From an uncultured Ruminococcus sp. (GTDB lineage: Bacteria > Bacillota > Clostridia > Oscillospirales > CAG-272): DNA of 10,303 bases. How positions within the stretch are numbered: the stretch's first letter is position 1; each line of letters starts with the position of its first letter. This document shows positions 1 through 5,297 of the stretch, piece after piece. A model generated the notes under the pieces. The model saw nothing but the letters and a program-made list of their open reading frames with translations, ran no database searches and was not told the origin of the DNA. The stretch is taken from positions 1-10,303 of the forward strand of contig CACXCL010000015.1 in NCBI GenBank assembly GCA_902766115.1, in the 5' to 3' direction. A program made the position numbers and the translations under genes.

Positions 1-243
1 GGCGGACCCATGACTCTGTATCATGACGTCTGCGGCGAACAGACCGAGACCACCATTCCGCTGGTCCACACCGAAGGCGGCCTCTTCGATAAGAAGATCC
101 GTTCCTTCGTGGACGCCGCAAGAGGAGGACTCCCGGCTCCCGTTCCCACCTCTCAGATCCTGTACAATCAGGCGATCATCGACGGCATCAACAAGAGCGC
201 GAAGCTCGGCCGTGAGATCGAGGTGGAGATCCCCGAGATCTGA
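1..243 (+). CDS. Gfo/Idh/MocA family oxidoreductase, C-terminal fragment
   Basis: Partial gene; the reading frame is open to the first base of the window and ends at TGA 241-243, so only about the last 80 residues are present. The end of the protein (a run like QILYNQAIIDGINKSAKLG followed by REIEVEIPEI) resembles the closing helix and strand of Gfo/Idh/MocA oxidoreductases, where a 'DGIYKSAELGREV' pattern is typical. The piece GGLFDKKIRSFVDAARGG also fits the family's late segment, in which a helix preceding the final helix sets the range of residues offered to the substrate domain. These enzymes use NAD(P) to oxidise or reduce sugars, inositols and related compounds; the NAD-binding N-terminal half lies outside the window, so the substrate cannot be given. 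The ATG at 10 is internal, not the true start. Family assignment rests on a short C-terminal stretch. Confidence 0.72.
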   Translation, partial: GGPMTLYHDVCGEQTETTIPLVHTEGGLFDKKIRSFVDAARGGLPAPVPTSQILYNQAIIDGINKSAKLGREIEVEIPEI

Positions 244-264
244 GCCGGGTGATCTGAAAGTCAC

Positions 265-302
265 AAAAAGACCGTTCCCCGAAAAAGGGAACGGTCTTTT
301 TT
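265..302 (+). terminator. Intrinsic terminator after the oxidoreductase gene
   Basis: A perfect 15-bp stem (265-279 paired with 287-301) with a 7-base loop and a run of six T at 297-302. The left arm begins with A5, so the structure could work in both directions, but the plus-strand gene ending 22 bases upstream is the only one that obviously needs it. It isolates the oxidoreductase gene from the spoIIGA promoter downstream. Confidence 0.92.
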
Positions 303-317
303 GCGCTCGCGGCGGGA

Positions 318-351
318 TGCGACACTTTTCACGTCGACGCGTGATTATAAT
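318..351 (+). promoter_or_regulatory. Candidate Spo0A-activated sigma-A promoter of spoIIGA-sigE
   Basis: A perfect -10 hexamer TATAAT lies at 346-351. No good -35 sits at the usual 17 bases; the best match to TTGACA is GCGACA at 319-324, which gives a 21-bp spacer. Bases 318-324 (TGCGACA) match six of seven positions of the reverse of the Spo0A box (TTCGACA), so the -35 and the 0A box overlap. The B. subtilis spoIIG promoter is known to have a long spacer (22 bp) with 0A boxes overlapping the -35 and to need Spo0A-P; the layout here is the same. A weaker 0A-like GTCGA core is at 333-337. The expected transcript start, near 358, leaves a leader of about 30 bases before the ribosome site and start at 388. 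The -10 is clear; the Spo0A link is inferred. Confidence 0.6.
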
Positions 352-371
352 TACTTATGAAAACAGCAACG

Positions 372-379
372 AAGGGAGG
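372..379 (+). promoter_or_regulatory. Ribosome binding site that places the spoIIGA start at ACG 388
   Basis: The sequence AAGGGAGG is close to the ideal Shine-Dalgarno. The frame of spoIIGA has a stop at 358-360, and from there to the GTG at 412 it contains no ATG, GTG or TTG. The codon eight bases after GGAGG is ACG 388; the GTG at 412 would be 32 bases away, too far for this site. Confidence 0.75.
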
Positions 380-387
380 CATACGAA

Positions 388-1206
388 ACGGAAACGGTCC
401 TGTACGTCGACGTGTACTTCCTTCTTGATTTCTGTTTGGATCTTGTTTCTCTCATCCTTGCCGGGAAGCTGTGCCGACTCAGATTCAGAAAACGAAGGAT
501 CGTCCTCGGCTCTCTCTCAGGAGCGGCGTTCTCCCTCGCCGTCGTTTTGATTTCTCCCGGAAAGCGCCTGAAATTCTTTCTGACGGTCGTCAACTCGTTT
601 TTGATGGTTCTTATATCTTTCGGAAAAGGAAAACCGATCCGTATCGTCCGCCGGGCCGCCGTTCTTTGGGCGGCGGGAGGACTTATCGGAGGAGTCTTTT
701 CCGCTCTAATGACTCTCGGTGCGTTACACCGTGATAAAAAAACATTTATACTCGTTCTGTCAGTCTCCGTTTGCGCCGTGGTACTCATGGCTCGGATCAT
801 CCTTCGCCGTCCCACAGCGGCCGTGTCCTTCGTCAAGGTCCGTTTCTCCGGAAGGATAGCCGCGTTCTCCGGTCTCGTGGATTCGGGCAATCTTCTTCGC
901 GATCCGATTTCGGGGACCCCGGTCATGATAGTGTCCCCGGACGTCGCAAAAAAGCTTCTGAATGCGGACGAGCTTTCTTATCTCGCGGGAGAGGATCCGA
1001 CAGACGTTCCGCGGACTCTTGCTGACAGGGTGCGCATGATCCCTTCACGATCCGTAGGCTCTTCGGGACTGCTGCGCGCTTTTAGACCCGATTTTGTCAC
1101 GGTGGACGGCGCCGGAAGAGACGTTCTCCTGGCTGTGACGCCGCCTGCGTGTGATCTCGGGCAGTACGACGGGATAATTCCTTCGAGCGTCGCTGTCCCG
1201 AACTGA
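388..1206 (+). CDS. spoIIGA: Sigma-E processing peptidase SpoIIGA (probable ACG start)
   Basis: Membrane-embedded aspartic protease that removes the pro-peptide of sigma-E at the sporulation septum in the mother cell; it acts as a dimer after a forespore signal (SpoIIR). The 272 residues show five hydrophobic segments in the first half (about residues 4-28, 37-57, 61-78, 87-110 and 118-139), then a soluble domain with VDSGN at 164-168. D165 is the expected catalytic aspartate, and the following LLRDPISGTPVMI fits the family. It is shorter than the B. subtilis protein (309 residues). The start is set at ACG 388 because of the GGAGG site eight bases upstream and because METVLYVDVYFLLDF is the kind of N-terminus the family has; starting at GTG 412 would cut off eight residues of the first membrane helix. 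sigE follows after 42 bases, the classic operon. Family certain; the start codon is the uncertain part. Confidence 0.93.
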   Translation, partial: TETVLYVDVYFLLDFCLDLVSLILAGKLCRLRFRKRRIVLGSLSGAAFSLAVVLISPGKRLKFFLTVVNSFLMVLISFGKGKPIRIVRRAAVLWAAGGLIGGVFSALMTLGALHRDKKTFILVLSVSVCAVVLMARIILRRPTAAVSFVKVRFSGRIAAFSGLVDSGNLLRDPISGTPVMIVSPDVAKKLLNADELSYLAGEDPTDVPRTLADRVRMIPSRSVGSSGLLRAFRPDFVTVDGAGRDVLLAVTPPACDLGQYDGIIPSSVAVPN

Positions 1207-1248
1207 TATATAATTGACGGTCCGTCAGGGCCGGGAAAGGTCGGATAT

Positions 1249-1965
1249 ATGTTATCTCAAGTAAATAATGCCGGTAAGATAAGGGCTTTTCTCGCCAAAC
1301 TGTTCCGCTGTGACGATAATTATGTGTTTTACATAGGTGGCGCGGACGTACTTCCGCCCCCGCTGAGTCCTGAGAAGGAAGCAGAGGCGATCAGCAGGAT
1401 GAAGGAAGACCGCTCCATGTGCGATCTGCTTATCAGCCACAATCTCAGACTCGTCGTATATATCTCCAAAAAATTCGACGGAACTGGCGTCGGGATCGAG
1501 GATCTGATCTCCATCGGGACCATCGGTCTCATCAAGGCGATAAATACCTTCCGCGCGGAAAAGAATATCAAACTTGCGACGTACGCTTCACGGTGCATTG
1601 AAAATGAAATACTGATGTATCTCAGGAAAAACGCATCACACAGAGGCGATATATCGATCGACGAACCGCTGAACGTCGACTGGGACGGGAATGAGCTTCT
1701 TTTGTCAGATATTCTCGGCACGGATGGCGACACCGTGAGCGAGAACATCGAAAAAAACGAAGAAATAAAGGAGCTGAGGCAGGCGGTATCGTCGCTTGAG
1801 GGCAGGGAAAAGGAGATCATTGAGATGCGGTACGGTCTCGGCGGTCGCCGCGAGATGACGCAAAAGGAGGTGGCGGACAGGCTCGGTATCTCTCAATCCT
1901 ATATCTCTCGTCTCGAAAAACGGATCATTATCCGTCTGAAGGACCTTATCACTGCGAATGCATGA
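1249..1965 (+). CDS. sigE: Pro-sigma-E, mother-cell sporulation sigma factor
   Basis: Sigma-70 family factor that directs early mother-cell transcription during sporulation. The 238 residues carry a pro-sequence of about 27 residues with an amphipathic helix (KIRAFLAKLF), then YIGGADVLPPPLS, close to the YIGGSEALPPPLS at the known SpoIIGA cleavage zone; by alignment the cut would fall next to Y28. Region 2 covers about 60-128 (LISHNLRLVVYISKKF, EDLISIGTIGLIKAI, LATYASRCIENEILMYLRK), and region 4 about 175-232 with the helix-turn-helix at 204-226 (TQKEVADRLGISQSYISRLEKR). Length matches the family (239 in B. subtilis). ATG 1249 is chosen because an AAAGG site lies eight bases upstream and the pro-sequence then has the right length. 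It shares the spoIIGA promoter. sigG, often the next gene, is absent: the convergent anti-sigma-like gene begins 38 bases on. Confidence 0.97.
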   Translation: MLSQVNNAGKIRAFLAKLFRCDDNYVFYIGGADVLPPPLSPEKEAEAISRMKEDRSMCDLLISHNLRLVVYISKKFDGTGVGIEDLISIGTIGLIKAINTFRAEKNIKLATYASRCIENEILMYLRKNASHRGDISIDEPLNVDWDGNELLLSDILGTDGDTVSENIEKNEEIKELRQAVSSLEGREKEIIEMRYGLGGRREMTQKEVADRLGISQSYISRLEKRIIIRLKDLITANA

Positions 1966-2002
1966 TTTTGCGGCGCGTTCAGGACATGAACGCGCCGCAA
2001 AA
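1966..2002. terminator. Perfect hairpin between convergent sigE and the anti-sigma-like gene
   Basis: TTTTGCGGCGCGTTC at 1966-1980 is exactly complementary to 1988-2002, giving a 15-bp stem with a 7-base loop. It starts at the base after the sigE stop and ends one base before the stop of the minus-strand gene, so it fills the whole gap. A role in ending both transcripts is likely from position. It is not a standard intrinsic terminator: the stem is closed by T on the 5' side and A on the 3' side, so neither strand has a U-run after the stem. Confidence 0.7.
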
Positions 2003-2003
2003 C

Positions 2004-3380
2004 TTATCTGTGAGGGTTTCTTTCAGAAACGTCGAAATCGGTCGCATTGATCAGCAACATGATGTATCTTCCCGCGACGTCTCCCGTACCTTCAATGTAA
2101 ATCTCGTATACGGGAACGAGAAAATCCTCTCCCTCTCTCGGATAATCAACGGAATTATCGCCGTATTCCCAAAAAGCTTTTCTGTAAGTCATGATTATTT
2201 TTACGTTTTCAAGGTCGCAGAGCTCTTCTGCCCCTTGAATCCATTTTTTCAAAGTCGCCATTGCGTCGTCGGTTGTACCTGTTTTTGCGTATTCGATGAT
2301 ATCTGCGTTCGGTGACGATACGTTGATAAAGAGGGAAAACCCGGGAATATTACAGATCCATACGACCGGCTTGCCGATTCCCGAGAGCCAAAACTTTCCC
2401 TCTGATGCGTCAAATATGTTACAATTCGCCTCTTCGACAATTTCTTGCTCTTTATCGGATGTATACGAGATCGTTTTAGATGAAAGATATACTGGCGATT
2501 CAAAGCCGATGTAATCGAGCACTTTTTGTACCGTTGTGTTGTCCTTTACCGACTGTGTTATTCTTTCAGGATCGAGCTTGTTTGAGGGAGAAATGTCGCT
2601 GTCTTCTGTCGGATATTCCAGTTCCTTCCAACCGAAAAAGACACTGAACCCGTTTTCAGTACATTTTATCTCGATCTTATTTCCAGATTCATCCTTAAAA
2701 TCACAGAAGCATTGATAGGGCGCTTCTTCGGAGTATTGCTTTACGTCGCGTATTTCTGTCGTTTCGGCAATGTCGTCTCCGTAGAGCCCCCTTACCGTAT
2801 CGGCAAGTCGATCTCTGACATTCTGCTTTTCTTCATCTGTCAGGGGTTCAAAGCATCCGCCGAACCCTGTTCCGTGGGAAAGACGGAATATTGGAAGATA
2901 TTCCGGTATTTCATCGTCGGGACTTATGATCAATTGCTCCGGAATATCCTCAAAGACTTTGTAGAATTGTTTTTTTGTGATGGGATAGGTATAACCGCTT
3001 CCTCCGAGCTCGGAAACATCGATAAATCTTTTTAAGAACAGACCCTCCTCTGACTGCAAAATGAGCGGAGGTTGATCATTATCCGTTTCGCTTGGAACAG
3101 GCGCATCAATCGTGTCTGTTTGGGTGTTGTCTGCCATTTGTCCGGCGTTTATCGAATCATAATCATTCCTCGCTGCAAGGTTTTTTTCCGGAGTGCCGAA
3201 CCGACCGGACACGGCGGACCAGGCAAAAAATACGGCACCGATGGCTGCAAGCGCAACAGCCGCCGATATGACTGTTTTTTTCATTCTGCTATTTTTTGAT
3301 TTATTCAGATCATCGGGCACGCTGTCGATTAAATCGTCGTCAATTTCGCTCATAAGTCCGAACAATTCAGTATCTTTCAT
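2004..3380 (-). CDS. Single-pass membrane protein, probable anti-sigma factor for the ECF sigma factor
   Basis: A 458-residue protein without an assigned name. Residues 1-34 are a charged cytoplasmic tail (MKDTELFGLMSEIDDDLIDS), 35-57 one membrane helix (KTVISAAVALAAIGAVFFAW), and about 400 residues lie outside the cell. This topology, and the gene directly behind an ECF sigma factor, fit anti-sigma factors of gut Clostridia in which the short N-terminal tail holds the sigma factor; no zinc-binding HxxxCxxC motif is present. The outer domain has seven cysteines, including a CFC pair, and no recognised catalytic motif. ATG 3380 is chosen because AAGGAGGG lies just upstream and the start overlaps the sigma factor stop by one base (TGATG), which suggests translational coupling; an in-frame ATG 33 bases earlier lacks such support. 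The gene looks AT-richer than ychF or the dpa genes. The signal sensed is unknown. Confidence 0.72.
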   Translation of the reverse strand: MKDTELFGLMSEIDDDLIDSVPDDLNKSKNSRMKKTVISAAVALAAIGAVFFAWSAVSGRFGTPEKNLAARNDYDSINAGQMADNTQTDTIDAPVPSETDNDQPPLILQSEEGLFLKRFIDVSELGGSGYTYPITKKQFYKVFEDIPEQLIISPDDEIPEYLPIFRLSHGTGFGGCFEPLTDEEKQNVRDRLADTVRGLYGDDIAETTEIRDVKQYSEEAPYQCFCDFKDESGNKIEIKCTENGFSVFFGWKELEYPTEDSDISPSNKLDPERITQSVKDNTTVQKVLDYIGFESPVYLSSKTISYTSDKEQEIVEEANCNIFDASEGKFWLSGIGKPVVWICNIPGFSLFINVSSPNADIIEYAKTGTTDDAMATLKKWIQGAEELCDLENVKIIMTYRKAFWEYGDNSVDYPREGEDFLVPVYEIYIEGTGDVAGRYIMLLINATDFDVSERNPHR

Positions 3381-3931
3381 CAGTAAAGACCCTCCTTTTT
3401 GAGCATACTGCAAAGTTCATTTCTCGTCCTGCGCAGCATTGTCTTGATCGTGTTTTCTTTTCTGCCTGTTTTTTTCGCGATTTCCGATACCGAGTACCCG
3501 TACCAGTAGCGGGCGAGAAAAACGGTCTTTTTCTCACGACCGAGCGAGGCGATGAATCCTTTCAGTAATTCTCGCGTCGCTATCGTCTCGGATTCATCCG
3601 CTGCGTTACCCGACACACATTCCGCAAGCTCGTCAAGGGGAAGCGTGTCGTTTCCTTCGCCTCGCTTGACAGCGGTACCTTTGCGGTATCTGTCGAGAGC
3701 CTCGTTTCTCGTTATTCTTCCGAGATACGGCCGGAGATTGCGAGGCGGGTCGTTCGGAACTGCGTCCCATGCGCGGTACAAAGCGTCGTTCACGCACTCT
3801 TCCGCGTCTTCTTTGCTTCTCAGGATGTTGAATGCGATCGTAAAGCAGTAATTACCGTACTGTTCCAGTGTTTTTTCGATGGCTGTTTCAGATCTTCCAA
3901 CGTACAGTCCGATCAACTCACGGTCAGTCAA
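3380..3931 (-). CDS. ECF-type RNA polymerase sigma factor
   Basis: Extracytoplasmic-function sigma factor of 183 residues that would redirect RNA polymerase in answer to an envelope signal. Region 2 runs from about 5 to 85 (LEQYGNYCFTIAFNIL, then EDAEECVNDALYRAWDAVP and ITRNEALDRYR); a charged linker follows; region 4 is about 125-178, with the helix-turn-helix SVSEIAKKTGRKENTIKTMLRR at 147-168. The opening TDRELIGLYVGRSE and 'EECVNDALYRAW' are typical of a sigma group common in Clostridia that is paired with large membrane partners. The start is TTG 3931, seven bases after a perfect GGAGGTGAT (3943-3935); a longer frame with ATG at 4060 would begin upstream of the likely promoter, so it is not used. 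The next gene overlaps the stop by one base. The promoter upstream looks like the factor's own type, so the operon is probably autoregulated. Confidence 0.93.
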   Translation of the reverse strand: MTDRELIGLYVGRSETAIEKTLEQYGNYCFTIAFNILRSKEDAEECVNDALYRAWDAVPNDPPRNLRPYLGRITRNEALDRYRKGTAVKRGEGNDTLPLDELAECVSGNAADESETIATRELLKGFIASLGREKKTVFLARYWYGYSVSEIAKKTGRKENTIKTMLRRTRNELCSMLKKEGLY

Positions 3932-3964
3932 TCGATCACCTCCGTTTCGATTCTCTATATATAA

Positions 3965-3992
3965 AGACGTAAAAAAAATCGAAAAAGGTTCA
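3965..3992 (-). promoter_or_regulatory. ECF-type promoter of the sigma/anti-sigma pair, probably autoregulated
   Basis: On the minus strand TGAACC (3992-3987) is followed after 17 bases by CGTCT (3969-3965). The spacer is almost all T. A GAAC-type -35 and a CGTC -10 are the hallmarks of ECF promoters, and this class of sigma factor usually transcribes its own gene. The predicted transcript start near 3958 leaves a leader of about 27 bases that contains the GGAGGTGAT site. No sigma-A promoter was seen at this place. Confidence 0.65.
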
Positions 3993-4025
3993 TCTGTAAC
4001 AATAATATCATGACTGAACGCTTCG

Positions 4026-4083
4026 GTCAAACAGTTTTTCCGTCTGACGGATCTGAGCATTGTCAGACGATTTGTTGTTTGCC
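4026..4083. repeat. Interrupted inverted repeat between divergent promoters
   Basis: CGTCTGAC at 4041-4048 and GTCAGACG at 4062-4069 form a perfect 8-bp inverted repeat around a 13-base loop. Further out, GGTCAAACA (4026-4034) pairs with TGTTTGCC (4076-4083) with one bulged base. No gene ends here, so it is not a terminator by position. It lies between the ECF promoter (3965-3992) and the -35 of ychF (4092) and could be an operator or a structured relic; function unknown. Confidence 0.5.
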
Positions 4084-4091
4084 AAAAAAGA

Positions 4092-4120
4092 TTGAAAAAA
4101 CACCAAAGCTATGATACAAT
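4092..4120 (+). promoter_or_regulatory. Sigma-A promoter of ychF
   Basis: TTGAAA at 4092-4097 and TACAAT at 4115-4120 are separated by 17 bp, with a TG one base before the -10 (extended -10). The predicted start, near 4127, gives a 38-base leader before the ychF ATG. It is divergent from the ECF promoter. Confidence 0.85.
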
Positions 4121-4164
4121 AATACTGCAAACGAGAACAACATCTGAAAGGACGATAATCATAA

Positions 4165-5259
4165 ATGAAACTCGGTATCATCGGACTTCCCAACGTGGGG
4201 AAAAGCACGCTGTTCAACGCGCTTACAGGCGCCGGCGCTCAGAGCGCAAACTATCCGTTTTGCACCATCGACCCAAACGTTGGCATGGTCAGAGTCCCGG
4301 ACAAGAGACTTGACGTTCTGAGAGATATGTACTCTCCCGAACTTTATACTCCTGCCGTCATCGAATTCGTCGACATCGCGGGTCTCGTGAAAGGAGCGTC
4401 AAAGGGAGAGGGACTCGGGAACAAGTTCCTGTCTCATATCAGAGACGTGGACGCGGTGATCCACGTGCTCCGCTGTTTCGAGGACGGTGACATCGTCCAC
4501 GTGGACGGCAGCGTCGACCCGAAAAGGGATCTTGAGACCATAAATCTCGAACTGATATTCGCCGACATCGAGGTCCTTGAAAGAAGGATAGCGAAAACCG
4601 AGAAGATGCTCAAGGGAGATAAATCGCTCGCGGAGTCTCTCGCCGTATATTCAAAGGTCATGAAGCACCTCGAAGACGGTATGACCGCACGAAGCATCGA
4701 CCTCACGGACGACGAGCGCGCCCTCATCTCCGACGTGGAGCTGCTCACCATGAAGCCCGTGATCTACGCCGCCAACGTCTCCGAGGACGAGGCAGCCGGC
4801 GTGAGCGACGACAACCCGTATTATAAAACCATCTGCGAGATAGCAAAGGAAGAGGGCGCCGAGGTGATACCGGTATGCGCCTCCATCGAGGCGGAGATCG
4901 CCGAGCTCGACGACGACGAAAAATCGATGTTTCTCGAAGAACTCGGCATCGAGCAGAGCGGGCTTGACAGGCTCATCACCGCCAGCTACTCGCTCCTCGG
5001 CTACATCAGTTTTCTTACCGCCGGTCCGAAGGAGGTACGCGCCTGGACAATCACCAGGGGGACAAAGGCGCCCCAGGCGGCAGGTAAGATCCACAGCGAC
5101 TTCGAGCGCGGCTTCATCCGCGCGGAGATCGTGTCCTACGACGATCTTATCGCCTGCGGCTCCATGGCGGCGGCAAAGGAAAAGGGGCTTGTCCGCAGCG
5201 AGGGGAAGGACTACGTTATGCAGGACGGCGACGTCACGCTGTTCCGGTTCAACGTCTGA
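4165..5259 (+). CDS. ychF: Redox-regulated ribosome-binding ATPase YchF (Obg-family)
   Basis: Universally conserved P-loop protein that binds ribosomes and prefers ATP over GTP; in E. coli it dampens the oxidative stress response. The 364 residues have the G1 loop GLPNVGKS at 7-14, the G3 motif DIAGL at 70-74, and NVSE at 204-207 in place of the usual NKxD, the change that explains ATP preference in this family. A coiled-coil hairpin follows the G3 region (about 120-190), and a TGS domain closes the protein (about 277-362; LGYISFLTAGPKEVRAWTI). C33 in FCTIDPN corresponds to the redox-sensitive C35 of E. coli YchF. Length matches the family (363). Start ATG 4165 gives the invariant N-terminus; the AAAGGA site at 4147-4152 is 12 bases away, somewhat far. 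No terminator separates it from the SLH gene that starts 38 bases later, so some read-through is likely. Confidence 0.98.
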   Translation: MKLGIIGLPNVGKSTLFNALTGAGAQSANYPFCTIDPNVGMVRVPDKRLDVLRDMYSPELYTPAVIEFVDIAGLVKGASKGEGLGNKFLSHIRDVDAVIHVLRCFEDGDIVHVDGSVDPKRDLETINLELIFADIEVLERRIAKTEKMLKGDKSLAESLAVYSKVMKHLEDGMTARSIDLTDDERALISDVELLTMKPVIYAANVSEDEAAGVSDDNPYYKTICEIAKEEGAEVIPVCASIEAEIAELDDDEKSMFLEELGIEQSGLDRLITASYSLLGYISFLTAGPKEVRAWTITRGTKAPQAAGKIHSDFERGFIRAEIVSYDDLIACGSMAAAKEKGLVRSEGKDYVMQDGDVTLFRFNV

Positions 5260-5297
5260 TGATCCTCAGCGCCTGAAAAGGCAGAATGGAGATTAAC

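Noticed and set aside
357..428. Small plus-strand frame starting ATG 357 (MKTATKGGIRN...) as a leader peptide of spoIIGA
   Set aside because: Its ATG falls at the predicted transcript start, without any upstream ribosome site; the GGAGG at 375-379 lies inside the frame and serves spoIIGA.
351..926. 191-codon open frame on the minus strand opposite spoIIGA
   Set aside because: It is arginine/threonine-rich without a recognisable domain, lies wholly opposite a certain gene and has no convincing ribosome site.
1214..1228. Small hairpin TGACG-GTC-CGTCA between spoIIGA and sigE
   Set aside because: Only five base pairs with a three-base loop and no T-run; too weak to be called a terminator or regulator.
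4015..4045. A second ECF promoter (TGAACG ... CGTCT) pointing to ychF
   Set aside because: The spacing is 20 bases against 17 in the convincing ECF promoter, and a good sigma-A promoter stands at 4092-4120.
4651..5094. 147-codon minus-strand frame inside ychF
   Set aside because: Shadow frame of a highly conserved gene; valine/glycine/leucine-rich, no domain, no ribosome site.
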